Assembly (NCBI GenBank): GCA_024234265.1
Contig: JACKOM010000013.1
Coordinates: forward strand, 1-64,000
Direction of reading: 5' to 3'
Length of the DNA stretch: 64,000 nt
Source: Oceanospirillaceae bacterium
GTDB taxonomy: Bacteria > Pseudomonadota > Gammaproteobacteria > Pseudomonadales > Oceanobacteraceae
Shown: positions 1 through 8,572 of the stretch, piece by piece
How positions within the stretch are numbered: the stretch's first letter is position 1
How the letters are laid out: each line of letters begins with the position of its first letter
The notes under the pieces: model-generated
Told to the model about the DNA's origin: nothing
Databases searched by the model: none
The model's input: the letters and a program-made list of their open reading frames with translations, nothing else
Made by a program: the position numbers and the translations under genes

Positions 1-126
1 TAAAACCAACAGAATACCGAGCAGGGCGCCGAGGGCCGAAATCAGCTTTTCCCCATGACGTGTGGTATTGGCCTCTATGCCAAGCAGGGCTTTGCTGTGC
101 TGTAAAAAGCGGGTCATGGGGGCCAT
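1..126 (-). CDS. HPP family membrane protein, N-terminal fragment
   Basis: The reading frame opens at an ATG ending at base 126 and runs off the left edge, giving 42 residues. They begin MAPMTRFLQH and continue with EANTTRHGEKLISALGALLG and then hydrophobic residues. A short charged N-terminus followed by the start of a transmembrane helix with this Glu-Lys-Leu..Gly-Ala-Leu-Leu-Gly pattern matches the beginning of HPP-family integral membrane proteins (four TM segments, some linked to nitrite transport). A second ATG lies three codons in. No strong Shine-Dalgarno is visible. Function is inferred only from this short match. Confidence 0.5.
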   Translation of the reverse strand, partial: MAPMTRFLQHSKALLGIEANTTRHGEKLISALGALLGILLVL

Positions 127-265
127 AAATATCCAGATTGCACCAATAAAGGACGCATTTTAGGCGGATGGAGGATGCACAGGAAGGGGATTATGGCGTT
201 AAGGCTTATTCATAAAATGAATACTGGGGCCTAGTGGCCCCGCAGGGCCACAGGTGAGTGTTATT

Positions 266-499
266 TCAGACTTTTAAAATGGTCAGGGCTGCTTGCACAT
301 GTTCGGCGGCCTCCTGCCCGAGGCGTGTTAAATACCCTCCATCCTGCTGATCAATTAACCCTTTAGCGTGTAGGCTTCGTGCTGCGGTTTTGATTTCCGG
401 CGCAGCATCTTTATGGATCTTGATGCCTTCCTGGGTAGTCGCCAGATTAAATTGCGCCAGCAGGGTCATTTCCTGCATCAGCTCTTTGGGAATGGGCAT
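266..499 (-). CDS. TIGR02647 family small protein (putative DNA-binding)
   Basis: This 77-residue protein starts MPIPKELMQEMTLLAQFNL and ends EAAEHVQAALTILKV. Length and the pattern FNL-TTQ-GIK-H, then KGLI-QQDGGYLT-LG-EAAEH, are those of the conserved family TIGR02647, common in Pseudomonas and relatives. Family members look like a compact helical, winged-helix-like protein; no reaction is known. The gene stands alone between the HPP-type gene on the same strand and the FAD dehydrogenase on the other. A GGGGCC-TAGT-GGCCCC hairpin (226-241) lies downstream but lacks a T-run, so I did not call it a terminator. Confidence 0.75.
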   Translation of the reverse strand: MPIPKELMQEMTLLAQFNLATTQEGIKIHKDAAPEIKTAARSLHAKGLIDQQDGGYLTRLGQEAAEHVQAALTILKV

Positions 500-663
500 A
501 GGCGTATCCTCTTGTTATTGGGGGCTTTGTTGTTCTCGGCCTGTGCCAGCATAGCCCCTTGCGGGGGTGGCGTACAGGGTGAAGTTCCGAGCCAGTAGAG
601 GTAGAATACGCCCCCTCGCAACATACTGCCTTGCTGTGTGACAAGGCCCCGGGAAGTCTGCCT

Positions 664-2283
664 ATGCTACGTATTACCGAACTCAAGTTACCCCTTAACC
701 ACGCCGATGACGCCCTGCGCCCTGCGATTGTGGCCCGCCTGGGTATCGCCGATCAGGACTTAACTGACTTTACTGTCTTTAAGCGCAGTTATGACGCCCG
801 CAAAAAAAACAGCGAAATCCTGTTTATTTACATCATTGATGCGGATGTGAAAAACGAAGCGGCCCTGCTGAAAAAATTCGACAAAGACCCCCATGTGAAT
901 GTCGCGCCGGACGTGAGTTACAAAGTAGTCGCCAAGGCCCCGGCAGATTTAAACGAACGCCCCCTGGTGATTGGTTTTGGCCCCTGTGGTTTATTTGCCG
1001 CCCTGAGCCTCGCACAAATGGGTTTTAAACCCATAGTGCTGGAACGTGGCCCGGATGTGCGCACCCGCACCAAAGATACCTGGGGCCTGTGGCGTAAAAA
1101 TGTTTTAAAACCTGAATCCAACGTGCAGTTTGGTGAGGGCGGTGCCGGTTTATTTTCCGACGGTAAACTCTACAGCCAGATCAAAGACCCAAAACATTAC
1201 GGGCGCAAAGTGCTGCATGAATTTGTAAAAGCCGGTGCACCCGAAGAAATTTTATACGTCAGCAAACCCCACATCGGTACCTTCCGTCTCACGGGTGTGG
1301 TTGCGCAAATGCGTGAAGAAATTATTGCCCTCGGTGGTGAAGTGCGGTTTGCGCAAAAAGTCACAGACTTTAATATCGAAAATGGCCGTATCACGGGTGT
1401 GCAACTTGCCAGCGGTGAAACCCTTAACAGCCGTTATGTGATTCTCGCCCTTGGGCACAGCTCCCGTGACACTTTCCGTATGCTGGAAAAACGTAAAGTA
1501 TTTTTAGAAGCCAAACCTTTTTCCGTGGGTTTCCGTATTGAACACCCGCAATCTGTGATTGACCGCGCCCGTCTCGGTAAATATGCCGGTCACCCCAAAT
1601 TAGGTGCTGCGGATTATAAATTGGTGCACCACGCTAAAAATGGCCGTGCGGTTTACAGTTTTTGTATGTGCCCCGGTGGCACAGTGGTGGCAGCGACCTC
1701 TGAACCTGAGCGCGTGGTGACCAACGGCATGAGCCAATATTCCCGCAACGAACGCAACGCCAACTCGGGTATTGTGGTAGGCATTAACCCTGAGCAGGAT
1801 TTTCCCGGCGGCCCGTTAGCCGGTGTGGAATTTCAGGAAAAACTCGAATCCGCTGCGTACATATTAGGCGGCAGCAATTACGAAGCACCGGCGCAATTAG
1901 TAGGGGATTTTATTGCCAATCGCCCGTCCAGCGCACTGGGCAGCGTTGAGCCATCTTACAAACCCGGGGTGAAACTCGGTGATTTATCACCGTCATTACC
2001 GGCCTATTGTATTGAGGCAATCCGCGAAGCCCTGCCGGAATTTGCCAAACAAATTAAAGATTTTGATTTACCCGATGCCATCTTAACCGGTATCGAAACC
2101 CGCACATCTTCACCTGTGCGTATTACCCGCGGTGAAGATTTACAGAGCTTAAATACCCGTGGTTTATACCCGGCCGGTGAAGGTGCTGGTTACGCGGGGG
2201 GCATTATGTCAGCGGGTGTGGATGGCATCCGCGTGGCTGAAGCCCTGGCCCTGGCCATGCTGCAGGACCGTGGCGCACAATGA
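664..2283 (+). CDS. FAD-dependent oxidoreductase (COG2509-type)
   Basis: A 539-residue flavoprotein. The ATG at 664 (MLRITELKLPL) is preferred over an upstream TTG at 631 because GGGAAG sits just ahead of it and family proteins begin with MLRI-type residues. After a roughly 100-residue N-terminal domain comes the dinucleotide-binding motif GFGPCGLFAALSLAQMG, then QFGEGGAGLFSDGKL typical of this family. The C-terminus carries GLYPAGEGAGYAGGIMSAG, the second FAD contact. Family members are annotated as FAD-dependent dehydrogenases; the substrate is unknown. Its stop overlaps the next start by four bases (ATGA), so it is probably co-translated with the two RNA/SAM methyltransferase-like genes that follow. 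Confidence 0.85.
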   Translation: MLRITELKLPLNHADDALRPAIVARLGIADQDLTDFTVFKRSYDARKKNSEILFIYIIDADVKNEAALLKKFDKDPHVNVAPDVSYKVVAKAPADLNERPLVIGFGPCGLFAALSLAQMGFKPIVLERGPDVRTRTKDTWGLWRKNVLKPESNVQFGEGGAGLFSDGKLYSQIKDPKHYGRKVLHEFVKAGAPEEILYVSKPHIGTFRLTGVVAQMREEIIALGGEVRFAQKVTDFNIENGRITGVQLASGETLNSRYVILALGHSSRDTFRMLEKRKVFLEAKPFSVGFRIEHPQSVIDRARLGKYAGHPKLGAADYKLVHHAKNGRAVYSFCMCPGGTVVAATSEPERVVTNGMSQYSRNERNANSGIVVGINPEQDFPGGPLAGVEFQEKLESAAYILGGSNYEAPAQLVGDFIANRPSSALGSVEPSYKPGVKLGDLSPSLPAYCIEAIREALPEFAKQIKDFDLPDAILTGIETRTSSPVRITRGEDLQSLNTRGLYPAGEGAGYAGGIMSAGVDGIRVAEALALAMLQDRGAQ

Positions 2284-2987
2284 AACTCGACGATGTAAAA
2301 AAATTACACCAGAAAAAATACCGTGAGCAGTTTGGTTATTTTTTAGTGGAAGGCGAGCACCTTGTACTGGAACTGGAAAAAACCAATATCCGCAGTGCCG
2401 AAGTGTTTGTCACGGAAGATCAGGCTGAATTTCCCACACGTTTTAAAAAACACATTATCAGCGCAAAAAACATGGCGCAGATTTCCGACACCAAAACCCC
2501 GCAAGGGGTTTTGGCCATAGTGCCCCAGGCGGAAATTAATCAGGGCCAGGTGAATAAAACCAGTATTTATCTGTATGAAATTCAGGACCCGGGCAACCTG
2601 GGGACTATTTTGCGCAGCCTTGCCTGGTTCGGCAATATCAGCTGTTTATTAAGCCCGGGTTGTGTCGACCCCTTTAACCCCAAAGTGGTGCGCAGCAGCA
2701 TGGGGGCGATATTCCACGTGAATATCGAACAGGATGTGCCCCTGCAAAGTTTACCGGGGCGTTTTAACAATATTGCCTGTTTAACGATGCAGGGTGCACC
2801 TTTAAGCAGCCCGGCATTTAAACAACATGATTGTTATTTATTTGGTAATGAAGCCCGCGGTGTGCCGGAAGAATTTGTCAGTGCCCATCAGTTCAGCCGT
2901 TATACCATCAGCGGCAGTGGCAAAATTGATTCCCTCAATTTAGCCTCGGCGGTGAATATGGGTCTGTATGAATTACAGCGGAGTTAA
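2280..2987 (+). CDS. TrmH/SpoU-family RNA 2'-O-methyltransferase
   Basis: A 235-residue protein with an N-terminal substrate-binding segment (KKYREQFGYFLVEGEHLV) and a C-terminal SPOUT knot. The three SpoU motifs are visible: IQDPGNLGTILRSLAWFG (motif 1, with the conserved N and R), FGNEARGVPEE (motif 2) and ISGSGKIDSLNLASAVNMGLYE (motif 3). These bind S-adenosylmethionine in a trefoil knot and methylate a ribose 2'-OH in rRNA or tRNA; the exact nucleotide cannot be told from sequence. The start overlaps the upstream FAD gene by 4 bp and its end overlaps the next open frame, suggesting an operon. Confidence 0.88.
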   Translation: MKLDDVKKLHQKKYREQFGYFLVEGEHLVLELEKTNIRSAEVFVTEDQAEFPTRFKKHIISAKNMAQISDTKTPQGVLAIVPQAEINQGQVNKTSIYLYEIQDPGNLGTILRSLAWFGNISCLLSPGCVDPFNPKVVRSSMGAIFHVNIEQDVPLQSLPGRFNNIACLTMQGAPLSSPAFKQHDCYLFGNEARGVPEEFVSAHQFSRYTISGSGKIDSLNLASAVNMGLYELQRS

Positions 2988-2988
2988 T

Positions 2989-4212
2989 ATGGCCGTGTAT
3001 CACGCAAGCGCAGAAACCCAGCATGTCGTGCAGGATTTTTTTGCGCAACTGCAAACTGCCCTGCAGCAGGATCAACTGCAAAAAGTGGTATTAAGTAAAT
3101 ACCAGGGGCAGGAACCCTTACAGCGCATTACCCTGCGCCCTGTGATGATCAAACAACAAGCCCTGTTGTCGTTTGTTTATACCTACAAAACCAATGACCA
3201 GACTAAAAACTTTGATTACACCGCAGCCTTGGCAGAATTAACCCGCCTTGCCGGCAGTGAATTTAAAAACCTGCATTTATTGACCGCCAGCCATGAAATT
3301 CAGCTGACCTTCAGTAAAAAAGGTAAAGCGGCGCTGTTCAGTCATAAACTGCAAAATGCAGCGCAAGAGGCGGCTGTTAATAAAGACCATAACCGCGAAA
3401 AACAGCGTTACCTGACCCTCGAGCGGCCATTTTTGCAGGAACTGGGCATTACCGATGCCCAGCATAAATTAATTCCGGCCATGTCGCGCAAGTGGAAGCA
3501 GATCAATAAGTTTATTGAGATTTTCTCCCGCGCCCTGCAATCCACCGATTTAATTAAACAGGGCAAAGTGCATGTGGCGGATTTTGGTTCCGGCAAAGCC
3601 TATTTAACCTTTGCTGTGCATGATTACCTGCGTCACACCCTGCAACTTGATGCCAAAGTCACCGGCGTGGAATTACGTCAGGAGCTGGTGCAGCTGTGTA
3701 ACGATACCGCCTGTAAACTGGATTTAAACGGTATTGATTTTCAGCAGGGTGACGTTAAACATTTTGCCGCCCAGGGCATTAATATCATGATTGCCCTGCA
3801 TGCCTGTGATGTGGCAACGGATTATGCCATTCATATGGGGATACGTACCGGCTCGGATATTATTATGTGTTCGCCTTGTTGTCATAAACAGATTCGCCCA
3901 CAGATGCACAGCCCTTTGTTATTACAGCCTTTGTTGCAACACGGTATTCACCTCGGCCAGGAAGCGGAAATGATTACCGACAGTCTGCGGGCCATGCTGC
4001 TTGAAGCCTGGGGTTACGATACCCAGGTGTTTGAATTTATTTCCCTGGAACATACCAGCAAAAATAAAATGATACTGGCAGTGAAAAATAAATTAAGCCG
4101 TGAAAAAAAAGCCGAAAAATATCAGAAAATTATGGCGCAGATTCAGGCCATTAAAGAGTTTTACGGCATTAAGGAGCAATGCCTGGAAAGCCTGCTGGCT
4201 GAAAACCTGTGA
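2989..4212 (+). CDS. SAM-dependent methyltransferase (Methyltransf_32-like)
   Basis: A 407-residue protein. I chose the ATG at 2989 because GGAG at 2980-2983 is correctly spaced; an in-frame ATG at 2968 lies inside the previous gene. The central region holds VADFGSGKAYLTFAVHDYL, a Rossmann SAM-binding motif I, followed by VTGVELRQELVQLC (acidic motif II) and IALHACDVATDYAI. A CSPCCHKQ cluster follows, typical of the Methyltransf_32 family that includes eukaryotic METTL25-like proteins. The C-terminus is Lys-rich. Substrate unknown; the neighbouring SpoU gene suggests an RNA-modification theme, but that is inference. Confidence 0.8.
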   Translation: MAVYHASAETQHVVQDFFAQLQTALQQDQLQKVVLSKYQGQEPLQRITLRPVMIKQQALLSFVYTYKTNDQTKNFDYTAALAELTRLAGSEFKNLHLLTASHEIQLTFSKKGKAALFSHKLQNAAQEAAVNKDHNREKQRYLTLERPFLQELGITDAQHKLIPAMSRKWKQINKFIEIFSRALQSTDLIKQGKVHVADFGSGKAYLTFAVHDYLRHTLQLDAKVTGVELRQELVQLCNDTACKLDLNGIDFQQGDVKHFAAQGINIMIALHACDVATDYAIHMGIRTGSDIIMCSPCCHKQIRPQMHSPLLLQPLLQHGIHLGQEAEMITDSLRAMLLEAWGYDTQVFEFISLEHTSKNKMILAVKNKLSREKKAEKYQKIMAQIQAIKEFYGIKEQCLESLLAENL

Positions 4213-4231
4213 TATAACGCGGCAGTAGTGT

Positions 4232-4260
4232 GTACGTGGTATTTACCACGTACATTATTT
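4232..4260 (+). terminator. Probable rho-independent terminator after methyltransferase gene
   Basis: GTACGTGGTA at 4232-4241 and TACCACGTAC at 4244-4253 form a perfect 10-bp stem followed by ATTATTTTG. It lies 20 bases past the methyltransferase stop. The U-tract is interrupted, so termination may be partial. Confidence 0.6.
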
Positions 4261-4314
4261 TGTGGTGCGGCTACACATGGTTACACAATGTTCTGTTTGT
4301 TCAGAAAATAAACA

Positions 4315-4342
4315 TTGACTAGCCAGGATAACCCTATACACT
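4315..4342 (+). promoter_or_regulatory. Likely cold-shock gene promoter and long 5' leader
   Basis: TTGACT (4315-4320) and TACACT (4337-4342) are spaced by 16 bp. A start near 4349 would give a leader of about 145 nt ahead of the cold-shock ATG at 4494. Long structured leaders of this size are characteristic of cspA-type genes and mediate cold-dependent translation. No exact E. coli cold-box was seen. The remainder of 4261-4493 holds no gene that I can support. Confidence 0.5.
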
Positions 4343-4493
4343 GCAGCACAGCTTGAAAGTAAGCGTTATTTTTATGTGTACCATTTCGGCCTTCCCCTGA
4401 AGTCGTTCGTCCTGTTTTCATAAGTAATAGCAACACATTTCGGCACAACAGCTTTTGCAAAAAAAGCTTAACTACTTGATACAGGATAAGACT

Positions 4494-4700
4494 ATGTCTA
4501 CTACTACCGGCACCGTAAAATGGTTCAACGAAGCTAAAGGTTTTGGTTTCATCGAACAAGAATCTGGCCCAGACGTGTTCGCACACTTCAGCGCCATCAC
4601 TGGTTCAGGCTTCAAAACCCTGGCTGAAGGCCAGCGTGTTTCCTTCACTGTGACCAAAGGCCAAAAAGGCCCACAGGCTGAAAACATCGTTCTGATCTAA
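4494..4700 (+). CDS. Cold-shock protein, CspA family
   Basis: A 68-residue single cold-shock domain. The RNA-binding motifs are intact: RNP1 as KGFGFIEQE and RNP2 as DVFAHFSAI, preceded by GTVKWFNEAK. Such proteins bind single-stranded RNA or DNA, melt RNA secondary structure and act as transcription antiterminators. I chose the ATG at 4494 (MSTTTGTVKW) rather than the upstream frame extension because the protein then has canonical length and AGGATAAG lies just ahead. It is monocistronic, with a long leader and a strong terminator. Whether it is cold-induced or constitutive cannot be told from sequence. Confidence 0.93.
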   Translation: MSTTTGTVKWFNEAKGFGFIEQESGPDVFAHFSAITGSGFKTLAEGQRVSFTVTKGQKGPQAENIVLI

Positions 4701-4746
4701 TCGGTCAAACGCTTATCCTGCCACGCAAGTGAAGGGGATAAACAAA

Positions 4747-4772
4747 AAAGCAGCCTGAAGGCTGCTTTTTTT
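4747..4772. terminator. Bidirectional terminator between cold-shock and enoyl-CoA hydratase genes
   Basis: GCAGCC-TGAA-GGCTGC stem (4750-4765) flanked by an A-run on the left and seven T on the right. It serves the cold-shock gene on + and can serve the convergent hydratase gene on -. Confidence 0.9.
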
Positions 4773-4790
4773 ATGCCTGTTTTCCGGCAA

Positions 4791-5570
4791 TTATTTACCA
4801 GTGTAGTTAGGTTCACGGCGCTGCAGATACGCACTGATGCCTTCCTGCATATCCTGGCTGGCCATAATCGGCTGTAAATCCCTAAACATATTGTGAATGG
4901 CTTCTTTTTCCAGTGCGGCACGCAAATAACGGCTGGATTTCAGGCTGCCCTGTACACCTAAAGGCGCGGCTTTGCAGATGCGTTCTGCAATTTGCATGCT
5001 TTTGGTGAGAATTTCAGAGGCAGGTAAAACCTCCTGCACCAAACCCCATTGCAGGGCTTGGGCTGCATTCCATTCATCCCCGGTTAATAAATAACGCTGT
5101 GCATTGCCCCAGCCAATTTCCATGGGCAGGCGCAGGGTGGCACCACCGCAGGCGTGAAAACCCCGTTGCACTTCAAGCTGCGCAAAACGGCAGTTATCTG
5201 CGGCGATGCGGATATCGGCGTTGAGCATTAATTCCACTGCACAGGTAAAACTGATGCCCTGCAGTGCAATAATCACGGGTTTATTAACCGCTTCACCGGC
5301 GATACCAAATGGATCTTTTTGCCCGGCTTTTAATTGCACCCCTTTGCCGTTGGCAAATACGCTGGCCCAGTCATCGAGTTGCAGACCCGCACAAAAATGA
5401 TCGCCGTTGGCGTGTATTACTGCCACCCGCAGATTTTTATCCTCGGCAAATTCACCGTAGGCATAGGCCATATCCTGGTACATGGCAAAACTCAGTGCAT
5501 TGTATTTTTCCGGGCGGTTAAGGCAGATATCTAAAATATGCCCGCGTTTTTCAATCAATACCTGTGACAT
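4791..5570 (-). CDS. Enoyl-CoA hydratase/isomerase family protein
   Basis: A 259-residue crotonase-fold protein. The oxyanion-hole segment ANGDHFCAGLQLDDW and the second segment ALQGISFTCAVELMLNADIRIA are present. Both positions equivalent to the catalytic glutamates of rat crotonase appear occupied (the E of VELM and the E of QLEVQRGF), consistent with hydratase activity on trans-2-enoyl-CoA. The usual GGG before the first Glu is replaced by TCAV, so the chain-length preference or exact reaction may differ. It lies 11 bp after the acyl-CoA dehydrogenase on the same strand, so the pair probably catalyses consecutive beta-oxidation-like steps from one transcript. Confidence 0.85.
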   Translation of the reverse strand: MSQVLIEKRGHILDICLNRPEKYNALSFAMYQDMAYAYGEFAEDKNLRVAVIHANGDHFCAGLQLDDWASVFANGKGVQLKAGQKDPFGIAGEAVNKPVIIALQGISFTCAVELMLNADIRIAADNCRFAQLEVQRGFHACGGATLRLPMEIGWGNAQRYLLTGDEWNAAQALQWGLVQEVLPASEILTKSMQIAERICKAAPLGVQGSLKSSRYLRAALEKEAIHNMFRDLQPIMASQDMQEGISAYLQRREPNYTGK

Positions 5571-5581
5571 ATAAACTCCGT

Positions 5582-7384
5582 TTAAAACCAGCTTGTCTGC
5601 ATAGTGTGGCAGGTGTTATCCCTATTATTCAGCAGGTTGAAATCCCGTTGCAGGGTGGGTAATTCCCAGCGGTAAAAATACTGCGCTGCCTGAATTTTGC
5701 CCTGATAAAAATTCACATCTGTGGCATGTGGATTTTGTGTCAGTGCTTGTTGGGCGATATTCGCCGCACGTAACCACATCCAAGCCACGCAGGTGTGCCC
5801 CATAATATGCAATAAGGGTGTGGCTAAACCTAAGGCGAAATCTGCGTCACCTTTTTGCATTTCTGTGCTCATGTGGCCGATTAATGGCACCAGTTGATTT
5901 AATAAAGTATGCAGCGTTGCACTTAATTCGGCATTTTTGGGATGACTGGTATTAATGTCCTGCATAATACGTTGATGTAATAACTGCGTGCCTTTGCCAT
6001 TGGCCTGCCAGAGTTTACGCCCGAGTAAATCCAGCGCCTGAATACCATTGGTGCCTTCGTGGATAGGGTTTAAACGATTATCCCGCCAGCACTGTTCCAC
6101 CGGATATTCACGGGTATAACCTGCACCACCTAATACCTGAATCGCCAGATCATTGGCTTTAACACCGTATTCAGAGGGCCAGGCTTTTAATAGCGGGGTT
6201 AATAAATCCAGTAGCAGGGCCGCTTCTGTTTGCACATCACCCTCTGCGCTGTGCACATCATCCACTAAGCGGGCGCCGTATAAACACAAGGCAAGTGCAC
6301 CTTCGCTATAGGCTTTTTGCGCGAGCAACATACGTTTTACATCGGTATGTTCAATAATATTGATCGGCGCAGAGGCCGGATTATTATTCGATGGCTGGCG
6401 GCCCTGGGGGCGCTCTTTGGCATAGGCAAGGGAATGCTGATAACCCCGGTAACCAATTACGGCGGCACCAAAACCCACTGCAAGGCGCGCTTCGTTCATC
6501 ATCTGAAACATATATTTCAGGCCCTGGTGGGGTTCGCCAATTAAATAACCCACACAATTATCCTGCTCACCAAAACTCAGGGCGGTGGAAGTTGTGCCAC
6601 GGTAACCGAGTTTGTGAAATAAACCGGCCAGTGCCACATCATTACGCTCTGCCAGCTGGCCCTGTGCATCCAATAAAAACTTTGGTACGGCAAATAATGA
6701 AATGCCTTTTACACCTGCAGGTGCACCGTCAATTTTGGCCAACACTAAATGCACAATATTATCGGTAATGCTTTGGTCGCCGCCGGAAATAAAAATTTTA
6801 TTACCTTTAATTCGGTATGTGCCATCACTGTGGGGTGTTGCGCGGGTTTTAATATCCGCCAGGGATGAGCCCGCCTGGGGTTCAGTTAAGGCCATGGTGC
6901 CGGCAAAACGCCCGCTTAACATGGGCTTAACAAATTGTGCCTGTAATGCTGCATTGGCAAAATTCATCAGCACTTTGACCGCTGCGCCGGTTAAAAATGG
7001 ATAACCCGTGGTGGAGGGATTTGCCGCGGTAAATAACGCCATACAGGCCGAGGAAATACTCTCAGGTAATTGCATGCCACCGAGGGCGTAATCTTCGCGC
7101 GCGGCAATAAAACCTGCGCTGGCGAGGGCATCAAATGCGGGTTTTACATCTTTATGTAAATGCACCCGCTGCCCGTCAAAACGCGGTTCATCATAATCGG
7201 CAGCGCCGTTGTGGGGCGCAAAAAAATCCCGCGCAATGGCATTGGCGGTTTGCAATGCGCCATCAAAGGTTTCGCGGTTATGTTCGGCAAAACGCGGGCG
7301 CTGGTTGAGTGCCTCGCTGTTAAGCACTTCATACAGCTGAAAATCCAGCTCGCGGGGCGGAATCATAAACTCGCGGGTATCCAT
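5582..7384 (-). CDS. Acyl-CoA dehydrogenase, long (DmdC-like) type
   Basis: A 600-residue flavoenzyme, longer than the usual 380-400. Order: N-terminal helical domain; middle beta domain with MALTEPQAGSSLADIKT and KIFISGGDQSIT (FAD and substrate contacts); C-terminal helical domain with QVLGGAGYTREYPVEQ and RDNRLNPIHEGTNGIQALDLLGRK; then an extra C-terminal helical domain of the PF12806 type. The Glu in HEGTNG fits the catalytic base of this subfamily, which includes 3-methylmercaptopropionyl-CoA dehydrogenase and long-chain enzymes. The substrate is not determined. It forms an operon with the hydratase downstream and is divergent from a GlxA-type regulator 96 bp away, a plausible controller. 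Confidence 0.88.
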   Translation of the reverse strand: MDTREFMIPPRELDFQLYEVLNSEALNQRPRFAEHNRETFDGALQTANAIARDFFAPHNGAADYDEPRFDGQRVHLHKDVKPAFDALASAGFIAAREDYALGGMQLPESISSACMALFTAANPSTTGYPFLTGAAVKVLMNFANAALQAQFVKPMLSGRFAGTMALTEPQAGSSLADIKTRATPHSDGTYRIKGNKIFISGGDQSITDNIVHLVLAKIDGAPAGVKGISLFAVPKFLLDAQGQLAERNDVALAGLFHKLGYRGTTSTALSFGEQDNCVGYLIGEPHQGLKYMFQMMNEARLAVGFGAAVIGYRGYQHSLAYAKERPQGRQPSNNNPASAPINIIEHTDVKRMLLAQKAYSEGALALCLYGARLVDDVHSAEGDVQTEAALLLDLLTPLLKAWPSEYGVKANDLAIQVLGGAGYTREYPVEQCWRDNRLNPIHEGTNGIQALDLLGRKLWQANGKGTQLLHQRIMQDINTSHPKNAELSATLHTLLNQLVPLIGHMSTEMQKGDADFALGLATPLLHIMGHTCVAWMWLRAANIAQQALTQNPHATDVNFYQGKIQAAQYFYRWELPTLQRDFNLLNNRDNTCHTMQTSWF

Positions 7385-7443
7385 GTTTTACTGCCTTATT
7401 GGTGTTTTCAGCAGTATGCCAAAGCCTGTACTCAAGATAGGAT

Positions 7444-7457
7444 TGTCACTTATGACA
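7444..7457. promoter_or_regulatory. Candidate operator in divergent intergenic region
   Basis: TGTCA-CTTA-TGACA, a perfect 5-4-5 inverted repeat, sits in the 96 bp between the acyl-CoA dehydrogenase start and the GlxA-type regulator start, 24 bases from the regulator ATG. It is a reasonable site for autoregulation or coupled control of both genes. AraC proteins usually bind direct repeats, so another regulator is possible. Confidence 0.35.
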
Positions 7458-7480
7458 TAAAATTGGTGAAATCTGCCATT

Positions 7481-8470
7481 ATGCAAAAAACCATTACCAT
7501 ACTCGCCTTTGATCAGGCCTTGGCCTCCGCTGTGATGGGGGTGGCGGATATCTTTGCCCTGTGTGGGGTGACATGGAACCGCATTCAGGGGCAAGGTATA
7601 CAGCCGCCGTTTAAGGTGCAGATTATCAGCCCCGGCGGGCAAAGTGTGCGTTGTAACCATGGCCTGATACTGCCGGTGCAGATGGCCATGGACGATGTGC
7701 AACATACCGATGTGATTATGTTGCCCACCATAGGCGGGCCGATTGCAGAGGTGTTACAGAATAATCCGGAAATTTACCCCTGGCTGCGTCACTGGCACGG
7801 GCGTGGTGCGGATATCGCCAGTAATTGCACCGGGGCATTTTTATTGGCCCGTTCCGGTTTATTGGACGGGCGTCAGGCTACCACCCACTGGGGTTTTGCG
7901 GATTTATTTAAACGATTATTTCCGCAGGTGAATTTACAGGTCGCACAATTAATTACCGCCGACGGGCATATTTTTTGTGCCGGCGGCGGTATGGCCTGGT
8001 TTGATCTGGCGCTATTTTTAATTGAACGTTATGCCGGGCTGGAAATTGCCAGCGAAACCGCCCGTGCATTTGTCTTTGACATGGGGCGTGCCAACCAGAG
8101 TGCCTATGGACGCATCAGCAGCAAAAAATACCACCAGGACGAACATATCCTGCAGGTGCAGGAATATCTTGAACAACACTATGCCCAAGTCACCTCGCTG
8201 GATGACGTTGCCCTGTTATTTAATTTAAGTCCGCGCACCTTTAAACGGCGCTTCAAACTCGCCACCGGCATCAGTGCCCAGCAATATCTGCAAACCCTGC
8301 GTATTGATGCCGCGAAACGTTTATTGGAATCCAGCCATATGCCGGTGCAAAGCCTGGTGCAGCAATTGGGTTATGAAGATATCAGTTCCTTCAGCCGTTT
8401 ATTTAAACGGGAAACAGGTTTAACCCCGGGGGCGTACCGCAGCCGTTTTGGCAGGGTTAAAATTGTTTGA
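7481..8470 (+). CDS. GlxA-family transcriptional regulator (DJ-1/PfpI + AraC HTH)
   Basis: A 329-residue regulator. I start it at the ATG at 7481 (MQKTITILAFDQALAS); the open frame extends about 100 codons upstream but that segment overlaps the divergent dehydrogenase and lacks family similarity. Residues about 1-190 form a class I glutamine amidotransferase-like (DJ-1/PfpI) domain with the nucleophile elbow ASNCTGAFLLARSGLLDG, which includes a Cys. Residues about 225-329 contain two helix-turn-helix units; the AraC signature SLVQQLGYEDISSFSRLFKR is near the end. It is divergent to the acyl-CoA dehydrogenase/enoyl-CoA hydratase pair, which it probably activates in response to an unknown metabolite. 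Confidence 0.87.
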   Translation: MQKTITILAFDQALASAVMGVADIFALCGVTWNRIQGQGIQPPFKVQIISPGGQSVRCNHGLILPVQMAMDDVQHTDVIMLPTIGGPIAEVLQNNPEIYPWLRHWHGRGADIASNCTGAFLLARSGLLDGRQATTHWGFADLFKRLFPQVNLQVAQLITADGHIFCAGGGMAWFDLALFLIERYAGLEIASETARAFVFDMGRANQSAYGRISSKKYHQDEHILQVQEYLEQHYAQVTSLDDVALLFNLSPRTFKRRFKLATGISAQQYLQTLRIDAAKRLLESSHMPVQSLVQQLGYEDISSFSRLFKRETGLTPGAYRSRFGRVKIV

Positions 8471-8572
8471 AAAATAGCCACTCAATATTTTCAGCACCGG
8501 ATAGCAGCTGTCATTTTGCTGTGATATAAAGCTCGCGCAGTTTAAAAATGGATCTTTTAAGGAAGTAAAAAC

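Noticed and set aside
226..241. GGGGCC-TAGT-GGCCCC hairpin as terminator of the TIGR02647 gene
   Set aside because: Perfect stem but no T-run on the relevant strand.
7160..7480. Upstream extension of the GlxA regulator frame
   Set aside because: It overlaps the divergent acyl-CoA dehydrogenase coding region and has no family similarity; the ATG at 7481 gives the normal regulator length.
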